Shown: positions 23,966 to 31,202, counted from the stretch's first letter. The stretch is 36,299 nucleotides of DNA from Candidatus Nomurabacteria bacterium RIFCSPLOWO2_01_FULL_39_17 (GCA_001785805.1 MFUU01000005.1:1-36299); one strand, 5' to 3'. Program-made: numbers and translations. Notes: a model not told the origin generated them from the letters alone.

Positions 23966-25477
23966 TTATTTAAAACCACCTTTGAAATCTTCTATCGTTT
24001 TTTTAAGTTCGGCTTCGCCGGCTTCGCTCCACATTTTTGTTTCAATAATTTCTTTATAAAATTTCTTCGCATTATTCTCGGCATAATTTAGAAGACCTTC
24101 TTCAAATTCTTTTATCTTATCTACCGGCACATCATCCATATACCCCTTAGTAAGCGCATAGAGCACCGTTACTTGGCGTTCTGCGACAACCGGAGCGTAT
24201 TGCGGCTGTTTCAATATTTCTACCGCTCTTTTACCGCGTTCTAGCTGTTTTTTGGTAGATTCATCAAGGTCAGAGCCGAACTGCGCGAAGGCTTCAAGCT
24301 CTCGGTATTGAGCTAGGTCAAGCTTGAGAGTTCCCGCCACTTTTTTCATTGCCTTAATCTGGGCGTAAGAACCAACGCGAGATACCGAAGACCCAACATT
24401 CACTGCTGGGCGAATACCTTTATAAAATAAATCGGTTTCAAGAAAAATTTGTCCGTCGGTAATGGAAATAACGTTAGTCGGAATATAGGCAGTTATATCT
24501 CCCGCCTGTGTTTCAATAATCGGCAAGGCGGTAATGGAACCGCCGCCATGTTCTTTATTGCGACGGCAAGCGCGTTCCAGTAGTCGAGAGTGCAAGTAAA
24601 AAACATCTCCCGGGAACGCTTCACGACCCGGCGGACGGCGAAGAAGCAGGGAAATTTCACGGTAGGCAATGGCATGCTTGGAAAGGTCGTCATAAATAAT
24701 AAGCACGTCTTTGCCCTGGTCCATAAAATATTCTGCGATAGCTACCCCGGCATAAGGAGCAATATATAAAAGCGGCGCCGGCAGAGACGCTCCAGCCGAA
24801 ACAATAACGGTGTAAGCCATGGCTCCGCCTTTTTCTAAGCGAGTTTGCAATTTGCGAAGCTTGGAATCTTTTTGGCCAATTGATACATAGATACAAATCA
24901 GATTTTGACCTTTTTGGTTGAGAATCGTGTCAATGGCAATGGCGGTTTTACCAGTCTGACGATCGCCAATAATAAGTTCGCGCTGTCCGCGGCCAATGGG
25001 AATAGTTGCGTCAATAACCTTAATGCCGGTAGAAACCGGTTCGGATACGCCAAGACGGGTAATAACCCCCGGAGCAACTTTTTCTATTGGATATGTTTGC
25101 ATACCGTCTTTTCCGGCTTTAATTGCGCCTTTGCCATCAACAGGAACACCAAGCGAGTTTATTACTCGCCCCATAAGATTGTCGGAAACCGGTATTTCAA
25201 GAATTTTTCCGGTAGCTTTTACTTCATCACCTTCTTTTATTTTGGAAAAATCATCAAGAATAACTGCTCCCACCGTATCTTCTTCTAAATTGAGAGCAAC
25301 CCCCGTTTCGCCATTCGGAAAAATGACCATTTCAGACGACTTCACGTCCGAAAGTCCGGAAACTTTCGCAATTCCGTCGAAAACTTCCACCACATGGCCG
25401 ACCTTCTCCGCCCTTACTTGCGAGGAAAAACTGTCTATCTCTTTTCTTAAATTTTCTACAATAGTGCTGTTGCTCAT
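23966..25477 (-). CDS. atpA: F1 ATP synthase subunit alpha
   Basis: Non-catalytic nucleotide-binding subunit of the F1 hexamer. The Walker A motif GDRQTGKT is at residues 171-178. YDDLSKHAIAYREISLLLRRPPGREAFPGD and the PAVNVGSSVSRVG arginine-finger segment are intact. The 503 residues match the family. The start overlaps the atpH stop by four bases, a translational-coupling arrangement. Downstream is the stem-loop before atpG. Confidence 0.98.
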   Translation of the reverse strand: MSNSTIVENLRKEIDSFSSQVRAEKVGHVVEVFDGIAKVSGLSDVKSSEMVIFPNGETGVALNLEEDTVGAVILDDFSKIKEGDEVKATGKILEIPVSDNLMGRVINSLGVPVDGKGAIKAGKDGMQTYPIEKVAPGVITRLGVSEPVSTGIKVIDATIPIGRGQRELIIGDRQTGKTAIAIDTILNQKGQNLICIYVSIGQKDSKLRKLQTRLEKGGAMAYTVIVSAGASLPAPLLYIAPYAGVAIAEYFMDQGKDVLIIYDDLSKHAIAYREISLLLRRPPGREAFPGDVFYLHSRLLERACRRNKEHGGGSITALPIIETQAGDITAYIPTNVISITDGQIFLETDLFYKGIRPAVNVGSSVSRVGSYAQIKAMKKVAGTLKLDLAQYRELEAFAQFGSDLDESTKKQLERGKRAVEILKQPQYAPVVAERQVTVLYALTKGYMDDVPVDKIKEFEEGLLNYAENNAKKFYKEIIETKMWSEAGEAELKKTIEDFKGGFK

Positions 25478-25881
25478 ACTTTTCTTGTTAGATATTCTTG
25501 TAATTTCTTAACTTTATTTTTAACCGTTAAATCAATAATTTCATCATTCACTTCTATTCTCATTCCCCCCAATAAATTTTCATCCATGCTCTTTTTATAT
25601 AGCACTTTATGCGCGGAATAAAGTTTTTTTAATGAATGCGTGATTTCTCTTTTCGTCTCTTCTGATAAAATTCTAGCGCTTTTAACTTTCGCCACAATTG
25701 TCCCGCTCTCTTCATGAATTATCTTTTCTAAATTTAACAATATGTCTTTTGCTCTGTATAAAAATCTTCTACGAGCCAAAAATTTAACAACGTCTTTTAA
25801 AAAAGAAGGTTTGTTGCCAATATTATCTTTGCAGGCTAGATAGATGGCTCGCGCTATGTCAATGTTTGAAATATTGGCCAT
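25474..25881 (-). CDS. atpH: F1 ATP synthase subunit delta
   Basis: Peripheral-stalk subunit joining b to the top of F1. Recognised by position between atpF and atpA and by the C-terminal GGMRIEVNDEIIDLTVKNK, the usual end motif of delta/OSCP. The helical N-terminal part is poorly conserved and the protein has only 135 residues against about 175, so the N-terminal bundle is shortened. It starts three bases after atpF and overlaps atpA by four. Confidence 0.85.
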   Translation of the reverse strand: MANISNIDIARAIYLACKDNIGNKPSFLKDVVKFLARRRFLYRAKDILLNLEKIIHEESGTIVAKVKSARILSEETKREITHSLKKLYSAHKVLYKKSMDENLLGGMRIEVNDEIIDLTVKNKVKKLQEYLTRKV

Positions 25882-25883
25882 AA

Positions 25884-26375
25884 TTATAAGTTATTTAACT
25901 CTTTTACCGCTTTATTATCAAAATGCTTTTCAACCCTGGCGCTAAGTAGCTTTTCTGTGGCTTGTATCGCCAAGGAAACAATTTCGTTTCTGGCTTCTGT
26001 CACCATCTTTATTTTTTCGGCTTCCAGATTTTTCTTGCCTGCTTCAACCATTAATCCAACTTCAATTTTTGTTTTCTCTAACATCTCGTTTTTTTTATTT
26101 TCAGCTTCTTTGACTCCTTTTTGAAAAACAATATTTGCTTCGGTTCGAGCTTTGGTTATAGTATCTTCGTGTTCTTGGCGAGACTTATTCAGGACATCAG
26201 CGTTGGTCTTGGCATCGTCAATCCCTCTTTTTATTTTTTCCGCTCTCTCTTTCATTAATTTACTAAGCGGTTTCAGAGCGTAAATGTATAAGACAATAAA
26301 AACGACAGCAAAATTCACCATCTGTGCAACGATGATTTTCCAATCTATGTGAAATGTGGAAATAATTGATTCCAT
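25884..26375 (-). CDS. atpF: F0 ATP synthase subunit b
   Basis: Peripheral stalk. One N-terminal membrane helix (about residues 13-34, MVNFAVVFIVLYIYAL) is followed by a long charged, alanine- and glutamate-rich amphipathic helix that dimerises. The 163 residues match the family. It is separated from atpE by 161 bases holding an inverted-repeat-bounded segment, which may limit its expression relative to subunit c. Confidence 0.93.
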   Translation of the reverse strand: MESIISTFHIDWKIIVAQMVNFAVVFIVLYIYALKPLSKLMKERAEKIKRGIDDAKTNADVLNKSRQEHEDTITKARTEANIVFQKGVKEAENKKNEMLEKTKIEVGLMVEAGKKNLEAEKIKMVTEARNEIVSLAIQATEKLLSARVEKHFDNKAVKELNNL

Positions 26376-26387
26376 GATTTATTCTTT

Positions 26388-26540
26388 TAAAATTTAAAAT
26401 AGTTCTTAAGAAAAGCCTTGCGCAGGAGATTAGAAAATAAAAGAGGTAATCCGATTATTATTTTCTTGATTGACGAGCAGAGCAAATTTTGAGTTCAAAA
26501 TTATGCGTGCTTTTTGAAAGAAGCTATTTAAAATTTTTAA
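26388..26540. repeat. Inverted-repeat-bounded intergenic element, atpE-atpF
   Basis: The two ends of the gap, AAATTTAAAATAGTTCTT (from about 26390) and the reverse complement of AAGAAGCTATTTAAAATTT (26519-26537), form imperfect inverted repeats of about 18 bases. Inside, AGCAAATTTTGAG and CAAAATTATGCGTGC align with the atpD-atpC element in the same orientation. No coding frame was recognised. The right end reaches the atpE stop region. Confidence 0.5.
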
Positions 26541-26746
26541 ATCGAAAAGGCAATGACAAGCGCATAAATAGCGATCGCTTCCGCAAAGGCACATGCTAAA
26601 AGCATCGGCACAAGAACCTTATTCGCTGACTCAGGATTGCGGCCAATGGCCTCCATGGCTTTGGCGCCAATCATTCCTATACCCAGACCCGGACCTATGG
26701 CGCCTAAACCGATAGCGATTGCTTTTGCGATAGTATCTAATTCCAT
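26537..26746 (-). CDS. atpE: F0 ATP synthase subunit c
   Basis: Proteolipid of the rotor ring: two membrane helices joined by the polar loop R36-N37-P38. The ion-binding carboxylate is E56 (ACAFAEAIAIYALV). The Na+-coordinating signature of Na+-type rings (a Gln in helix 1 and Ser-Thr after the Glu) is absent: I23 occupies the Gln place and A57-I58 follow the Glu. This predicts H+ coupling. The N-terminal helix has the GPGLGIG small-residue repeat needed for ring packing. 69 residues, starting 14 bases after the atpB stop. Confidence 0.97.
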   Translation of the reverse strand: MELDTIAKAIAIGLGAIGPGLGIGMIGAKAMEAIGRNPESANKVLVPMLLACAFAEAIAIYALVIAFSI

Positions 26747-26759
26747 ATATTTTTTCCGC

Positions 26760-27650
26760 TTACGCGGTGTTATGGTTAATAATAATCGACTCTTTGTGTG
26801 TTTCTTCGCGCTCTTCGTGGTCGCTGGCCCCTATGGTGAAATAAACAACCAGCAACATTCCAAATATTAATGCTTGAATAAGTCCTATCAATATTTCAAG
26901 AAAAAGAAAGGGTATCGGAATAATGTAGGCCACCAGAGCTGCCATTGAAACCAGCAGTACTTCCCCGGCAAAAACATTGCCGAAAAGACGAAATGACAAT
27001 GAGGCAACTTTGGCGAACTCTCCGATAATTTCTATTAATCCGACAAAGAACGTTATTGGGGCTATTATAATGATAGTTGGCTCTTTTCGTACCTTTGTAA
27101 ATATTTCCCCAAGCGCTTTCAGATTAACATATTTATTGAAAGTTTTCCATATGCCAATTGAAAAAATGCCGAAAATATTAGCTCCCACAACCGCCATGAT
27201 TGCCAGCGCTATGGTGGTGTTAATGTCTGCCGTACCGCCACGCAAAAAAGGAACAAAAGCAAGCCCTTCTTTTCCTTTTTCCAACAGGCCAAGCCCGCCT
27301 ATGGGGAGAAGCCCCAGCCAATTGTTTATCAGAATAAAAAAGAAAACCGAGATGGCAATGGGAAAAACTTTCATTGAAAGTGCCCGGTTGTTAGTCACCT
27401 GGTCGCAGAGCGATAGCGCGCCCTCCACTATCATTTCGAAAATATTTTGCAATTTCCCGGGGATTTCGCCAAGTTTTCGCTTAAGCATCACGGATAAAAA
27501 AATAATTATCAATACGGCAAATCCACTAGTCAAAAGAGAGTTGGTGATAGGAAAATTTTTATAATAGGAAATTGGTTCGGCAAAAAGAGTTATTTCATGG
27601 CTTATTTCTTCATTCTCTATTCCTGTTGTTAAAATTTCTTGTTGTTCCAT
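26760..27650 (-). CDS. atpB: F0 ATP synthase subunit a
   Basis: Membrane stator that forms the proton half-channels. The essential arginine is R221 in ASLSFRLFGNVFAGE. INNWLGLLP and the GLIQALIFGMLLVVYF C-terminal helix carry further channel residues. About six hydrophobic segments are present; length is 296 residues. The start codon overlaps the atpZ stop by one base (TAATG), indicating coupled translation. Confidence 0.97.
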   Translation of the reverse strand: MEQQEILTTGIENEEISHEITLFAEPISYYKNFPITNSLLTSGFAVLIIIFLSVMLKRKLGEIPGKLQNIFEMIVEGALSLCDQVTNNRALSMKVFPIAISVFFFILINNWLGLLPIGGLGLLEKGKEGLAFVPFLRGGTADINTTIALAIMAVVGANIFGIFSIGIWKTFNKYVNLKALGEIFTKVRKEPTIIIIAPITFFVGLIEIIGEFAKVASLSFRLFGNVFAGEVLLVSMAALVAYIIPIPFLFLEILIGLIQALIFGMLLVVYFTIGASDHEEREETHKESIIINHNTA

Positions 27651-27925
27651 TATTTTTTATTTAAATTTTTTTCTTCTTCTATCTTTTTCAATTCTTCAAT
27701 ATACTTTCTTATAACACGCACAATGCCGATTAATGAAAAAAGGAAACCGGCGCCGGCCAATATCAGGAATATCAGCGGCTTGGTTCCATAGTGTTGGTCA
27801 AGCCCCTTGCCTACAATAAGAGCCAGTATTATCGGCACTACAATCCAGGTCGAAACTTGGCTAAACAGTTCTACTGCCGGTTTCCACCAAATACCCTTGT
27901 TTTGATTGTTGTCAATTTTACTCAC
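27650..27925 (-). CDS. AtpZ/AtpI-family ATP synthase assembly protein
   Basis: 91-residue protein with two membrane helices (about 25-43 and 50-72) separated by a short GKGLDQHYGTKP loop. This layout and its place as first gene of the atp operon match the AtpZ/AtpI (ATPase gene 1) group, implicated in c-ring assembly or Mg2+/Ca2+ handling. The GTG at 27925 is the first plausible start: the predicted promoter start is only about 23 bases upstream and no in-frame ATG fits better. The C-terminus is a lysine- and glutamate-rich tail. Confidence 0.8.
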   Translation of the reverse strand: MSKIDNNQNKGIWWKPAVELFSQVSTWIVVPIILALIVGKGLDQHYGTKPLIFLILAGAGFLFSLIGIVRVIRKYIEELKKIEEEKNLNKK

Positions 27926-27983
27926 AAAAATAAAAGGCTTTAAGCCTTTCTAGTATTATAAAGTAAAAATATAGGCGGTGCAA
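27926..27983 (-). promoter_or_regulatory. atp operon promoter with 5'-terminal hairpin leader
   Basis: TTGCAC (27983-27978), 17 bases, perfect TATAAT (27960-27955). The predicted start near 27948 makes the transcript begin with AAAGGC-TTAAA-GCCTTT (27949-27933, start within or at the stem), followed by TATTTTT and the GTG start. The same hairpin plus T-rich tail could act as a terminator for tRNA-Ile read-through. Confidence 0.5.
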
Positions 27984-27994
27984 TGTTGAAAAAG

Positions 27995-28066
27995 TGAGCG
28001 TGGATGGAATCGGACCATCGACCTCTGTCTTATCAGGACAGCGTTCTACCACTGAACTACACGCTC
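27995..28066 (-). tRNA. tRNA-Ile(GAT)
   Basis: On the minus strand GAGCGTG pairs with CACGCTC, discriminator A at 27995. The anticodon arm CTGTC-CTGATAA-GACAG gives anticodon GAT. The D loop has CAGTGGTAGAA and the T loop GTCCGATTC. CCA is not encoded; CTTTTTC follows the 3' end. Confidence 0.95.
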
Positions 28067-28137
28067 AATATTATGTGGTTTTAAACGCGTACAACCATTT
28101 AATGGGACTCTGGTACATTACCAACAACTACACGCTC
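28067..28137 (-). pseudogene. Decayed tandem copy of tRNA-Ile
   Basis: AACTACACGCTCAA at 28126-28139 repeats exactly the tRNA-Ile 5' end at 28055-28068, 71 bases apart, which is one tRNA length. The copy keeps GAGCGTGTAGTT and a TTGGTAA D-loop-like stretch but has no matching acceptor 3' strand, no recognisable anticodon arm and no T loop. It reads as a tandem duplicate that has lost function. Confidence 0.45.
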
Positions 28138-28178
28138 AAAACCTACCTGAAGACTATAACAAAAAAATTTATGCTTAT

Positions 28179-28212
28179 CAAACAAAAACCCTGTCGCTCA
28201 TGAGCGACGGGG
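28179..28212 (-). terminator. Intrinsic terminator of the RRM gene (possibly bidirectional)
   Basis: The near-perfect palindrome at 28189-28212 has an 11-bp stem built on GTCGCTC/GAGCGAC plus CCC/GGG. On the minus strand it is followed directly by TTTTTGTTTG (28188-28179). On the plus strand a weaker ATTGTTTTT follows. It lies 29 bases after the RRM stop. Confidence 0.8.
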
Positions 28213-28240
28213 TAATTGTTTTTGAGTGTAAAAATTAAAA

Positions 28241-28582
28241 TTAGTACTCTCGGCGTCCGCCACGATTGCCACCGCCGTAACCGCCATTGCCACCACCATA
28301 TCCGCCTCCTCCACCTGTTCTGGGTGGGCGAGCTTCCATAGGGCGAGCTTCGTTGACAGTAAGTTTGCGTCCTTCGAATTCTTGATCGTTTAACATTGAG
28401 ATAGCTTTTTGCGCTTCCTCGTCGCTAGACATTTCTACGAATCCAAAACCTTTTGAACGACCAGACATCTTGTCCATAATAATCACAGCGGATACAACTG
28501 ATCCAGCTTGTGCGAAGAGCTCCTTAAGAGCATCCTCTTGCGTGCTGTAAGGGAGTCCCCCTACATATAGCTTTGTAGCCAT
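28241..28582 (-). CDS. RRM-domain, glycine-rich RNA-binding protein
   Basis: One RNA-recognition motif with RNP2 LYVGGL (residues 5-10) and RNP1 KGFGFVEM (about 44-51), followed by a tail of Gly, Tyr, Asn and Arg repeats (GGGGGYGGGNGGYGGGN) ending RRGGRREY-like. The layout is that of the small cold-induced RNA-binding proteins of cyanobacteria and of glycine-rich proteins. 113 residues. It has its own promoter, a leader of about 100 nt with two hairpins, GGGAG upstream of the ATG and a strong terminator, so it is a free-standing, probably highly and conditionally expressed gene. An RNA-chaperone role is inferred. Confidence 0.93.
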   Translation of the reverse strand: MATKLYVGGLPYSTQEDALKELFAQAGSVVSAVIIMDKMSGRSKGFGFVEMSSDEEAQKAISMLNDQEFEGRKLTVNEARPMEARPPRTGGGGGYGGGNGGYGGGNRGGRREY

Positions 28583-28718
28583 AACTTTACTTTCTCCCGT
28601 TTTTAAAAATCGGGTAAAAACTACTTACTAATTCTCCGACCTGGGTCGGAGTGTAGAAACTCTATTCGCTAGTTGAGAAACTACTCATATATCATAACAC
28701 ACGTGAAATAGAAAGCAA
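28583..28718 (-). promoter_or_regulatory. RRM gene promoter and structured 5' leader
   Basis: TTGCTT (28718-28713), 16 bases, TGTTATGAT extended -10 (TATGAT 28696-28691). The predicted start near 28684 leaves a leader of about 100 nt. Hairpin 1: CTCCGAC/GTCGGAG (28651-28634). Hairpin 2: CCCG and CGGG ends with A/T-rich arms (28614-28596). The GGG of the Shine-Dalgarno-like GGGAG (28598-28594) is inside hairpin 2, 11 bases before the ATG. This layout would allow temperature- or protein-dependent exposure of the ribosome site. Confidence 0.5.
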
Positions 28719-28757
28719 TTAATTGTAGAAAATTCATATTATTTAATAGAAATATTT

Positions 28758-29555
28758 TTATTCGTCTTTTTCATCTCCCATTGTTCCGGATTCAATATCA
28801 GCGATGATATCTTTTATACCTCCCTCCATTATTTTGGACAAATTATGCCAAGATTTCTTTATGCGGTGGTCAGTCACACGGTCTTGTGGAAAATTATAAG
28901 TACGGATTTTCTCTGACCTATCTCCGGTGCCTATTTGGTCTTTACGTTTATTCGCATACTTTTTCGTCTCCTCCTCTTCTTTTAACTGCTCTAGCTTAGC
29001 GGTTAAAATTATCATCGCCTTCTCGCGGTTCGCAAGCTGGCTTCGCTCATTGCTAGAACGCACATCAATGCCTGTCGTCTTGTGAATAAGGCGCACGGCT
29101 GTTTCCACTTTGTTCACATTCTGCCCGCCTTTCCCTCCGGAACGGGAATATTCCATTTCCAAGTCAGCGGGGTTAATTACAAAATTTACTTTTTTTTTGA
29201 TTGGAAGCACCGCTACCGATGCGGTAGAGGTATGCACTCGGCCATTTTTTTCTGTCGCTGGTATTCTCTGCACCCGGTGCACTCCAGTTTCATAACGCAT
29301 TTTTTTATAGACATCTTTACCTTTAATTTCAAAACTTGCTTCTTTGTAACCGCTGAGGTCGCTTTTTGATTCATAATTTGTTTTCCATTCCCATTTTTGC
29401 ATTTCGGCAAATTTTTCATACATATGCGCAAGTTCCCAGGCAAAAAGTGAGGCTTCATCGCCTCCTGCACCCGCTCGGACTTCCAGCACAATTTCATTCG
29501 GAAATTCTTCCGTTTTTACGTTTGTTTGACTTTTTTTCCACTCTTGCCAATCCAT
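28758..29555 (-). CDS. prfA: Peptide chain release factor 1, N-terminally shortened
   Basis: Releases peptides at UAA and UAG. The codon-reading tripeptide PAT at residues 99-101 (VQRIPATEKNGRVHTS) identifies RF1 rather than RF2, and the catalytic GGQ is at 143-145 (SGGKGGQNVNKVET). The protein has 265 residues against about 360. It begins MDWQEWKKSQ almost directly before the VRAGAGGDEA core, so helical domain 1 is absent. The start is fixed by the rpmE stop, which overlaps this ATG by one base (TAATG), and there is no in-frame coding upstream. The remaining domains look functional. Since TGA is also used as a stop, an RF2 gene should exist elsewhere. Confidence 0.92.
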   Translation of the reverse strand: MDWQEWKKSQTNVKTEEFPNEIVLEVRAGAGGDEASLFAWELAHMYEKFAEMQKWEWKTNYESKSDLSGYKEASFEIKGKDVYKKMRYETGVHRVQRIPATEKNGRVHTSTASVAVLPIKKKVNFVINPADLEMEYSRSGGKGGQNVNKVETAVRLIHKTTGIDVRSSNERSQLANREKAMIILTAKLEQLKEEEETKKYANKRKDQIGTGDRSEKIRTYNFPQDRVTDHRIKKSWHNLSKIMEGGIKDIIADIESGTMGDEKDE

Positions 29556-29782
29556 TACTTTTTTGCTTTAGTTTTGATAGTGCTGGCGGCTCGGCGCTTG
29601 TTGAAGCGTTCTACGCGTCCGGCAGTATCTATTATTTTTTCATTTCCCGTATAAAAAGGATGGCACTGGCTGCAAATTTCTATTTTGATTTCTCCTATTG
29701 TTGAGCCAACTTCAAAAACCGCTCCGCAGGCACAGGTGGCTTTGGTCTTTAAATTATATTTGGGATGTATATCTTTTTTCAC
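29555..29782 (-). CDS. rpmE: 50S ribosomal protein L31
   Basis: 75 residues beginning with GTG: KKDIHPKYN is the standard L31 start. Zinc-binding cysteines occur in TCACG (C17, C19) and EICSQCHPFYTG (C37, C40), so this is the zinc-containing form. GRVERFNKR is the conserved end motif, followed by a basic tail. It lies 29 bases after the lytic transglycosylase stop and overlaps prfA by one base, an rpmE-prfA pairing common in bacteria. Confidence 0.96.
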   Translation of the reverse strand: MKKDIHPKYNLKTKATCACGAVFEVGSTIGEIKIEICSQCHPFYTGNEKIIDTAGRVERFNKRRAASTIKTKAKK

Positions 29783-29811
29783 AGTAAAAATACCCTACCA
29801 CAATTTTCATT

Positions 29812-31173
29812 CTAAAGCAAATCGATATTGGCTTGAATGGAGGTTTTTAATTTTTGAACACTTCGGCTGTATGAACAAGAAGAGCCCCCGGAGCCGTAGT
29901 ACCTGCAAGCTGCCCTGTTTTGCGCGCTGGTGCTGGTGCCCACTGCTCCAAGATCGGCTAGAAACATTCCCGAGGCCATAAAGGCATCTTTGGGAGACCA
30001 TGGATTGGCTTCATATCCTAAAATATCTTTCAAACGACTTTCAAATAATTTCCAAGTTGAAGGGATAAATTGCGCCGGCCCCATTGCGCCTCCATAACCC
30101 TTGATCCCTATTACTGGACAAGAAATAACCGTTTGAAAAACATTAAGCCCCAAACTGTTTGTAATATCGAGGAAAATTGGCACATCGCGCGTCGGATGCA
30201 TTACATTCGAAAATGTCTTTCCCGTATTTTTACTCACCCCCGCGCCCGTATCTATATTTGTCAGATAGCATTGCCCGACATTTGATCCCAGATTGCTTTC
30301 TTGAGTGATGATGGCAAGCAGAAATGCAGGGTCAACGCCTGTCTTGTCTTTTATTTCATTTGCATATTCTAGCGCAGTGCCGAATTCAATTTTTGTTGAA
30401 ATGCCGGCTAAGCTAAACAGGGCGCTGCGAATTTTGTCCGCTTGGATTTTTTTCTCTGTAGCCAACTTTTGATATTCTATTTCCTTATTTTTAGAAATTG
30501 CCAGAAGTTTTTTCTTCTCTGCCTCGGACTGCGTAACTTTTTTCTGGGCGCTTTCCAACTCTGCTTTGGCATCTGTTTCCGCATCTTGCTTTTTTTCAAG
30601 GTCTTTTTTTTGAATTTCGGTTTCTTTCTTAACTCCGTTAATTATATCAACAGATTCCTTAATAGCCCGATTAATTGAGGTATAAGACTCCAGGTCGCTA
30701 TAAAAATCAGAAATGCTTCCGTCAGAAAGAACAAGATGGATTACATTTTCATTATCGAATTCGTTCGTATTGCGCAACAATTGGGCTAAAGACACATGTT
30801 CGCGCTCTATTTTATCCGATAACGATTCTATTTTGCTAACTTTTTCCGCAATATTTACTTTTAGTTGAGTAATTACAAGCGTTCTGGCTTTTATTTTCGC
30901 TTTCAGAGCGTTAATTTGGCTGGTTAGGTAATCAACATCGCCTTTAAGCGTGCCGGTTTGCTTCTGTTGTTCTTTTTGCTTGGCTAATAAATCATTTAGC
31001 TGGGTTTCTATTTGAGTAAGTTCATTTTGGCAATAATCTTTATCTGACTGGCTAGAGGAAGTGGTTAATGTGAGGCAATCAACAGCAAAAACCCTCATGA
31101 TTGTTGTGCTTGAAAATACAGCAAAAAAAACAAACGGCAAAACAAAAAAAGTTATGACTATTTTCCTTGTCAT
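29812..31173 (-). CDS. Exported coiled-coil lytic murein transglycosylase
   Basis: A signal peptide or anchor (about residues 5-30, ending VFA) is followed by a long coiled coil at about 45-250, rich in K, E, Q and L like the EnvC/PcsB group of amidase activators. A transglycosylase domain occupies about 265-453. The catalytic glutamate is probably E292 (LAIITQESNLG). GYGGAMGPAQFIPSTW (359-374) is the MltB-like GAMGxxQFxPS motif, and NPWSPKDAFMASGMFLADLGA follows. The coiled-coil regulator and wall-cleaving domain are normally separate proteins, so this fusion would act extracytoplasmically in wall remodelling or division. Residues between E292 and 359 contain two cysteines (C302, C352) that could pair. 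An extended -10 lies seven bases before the ATG. Confidence 0.88.
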   Translation of the reverse strand: MTRKIVITFFVLPFVFFAVFSSTTIMRVFAVDCLTLTTSSSQSDKDYCQNELTQIETQLNDLLAKQKEQQKQTGTLKGDVDYLTSQINALKAKIKARTLVITQLKVNIAEKVSKIESLSDKIEREHVSLAQLLRNTNEFDNENVIHLVLSDGSISDFYSDLESYTSINRAIKESVDIINGVKKETEIQKKDLEKKQDAETDAKAELESAQKKVTQSEAEKKKLLAISKNKEIEYQKLATEKKIQADKIRSALFSLAGISTKIEFGTALEYANEIKDKTGVDPAFLLAIITQESNLGSNVGQCYLTNIDTGAGVSKNTGKTFSNVMHPTRDVPIFLDITNSLGLNVFQTVISCPVIGIKGYGGAMGPAQFIPSTWKLFESRLKDILGYEANPWSPKDAFMASGMFLADLGAVGTSTSAQNRAACRYYGSGGSSCSYSRSVQKLKTSIQANIDLL

Positions 31174-31180
31174 AACTTCT

Positions 31181-31189
31181 ATTATAGCA
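31181..31189 (-). promoter_or_regulatory. Extended -10 promoter of the lytic transglycosylase gene
   Basis: TGCTATAAT (31189-31181) with a perfect TATAAT ends seven bases (AGAAGTT) before the ATG at 31173. There is no -35. It lies in the 29-base gap after rplY. Confidence 0.55.
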
Positions 31190-31202
31190 TAGAAAATTGT
31201 GA

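Noticed and set aside
28697..28712. parS-like TTTCACGTG near the RRM promoter
   Set aside because: Only the left half matches the 16-base parS palindrome; the right half (TGTTA for AAACA) does not.
29556..29700. Missing RF1 domain 1 caused by a frameshift
   Set aside because: The upstream bases encode intact ribosomal protein L31 in another frame, so there is no room for a hidden prfA 5' end.
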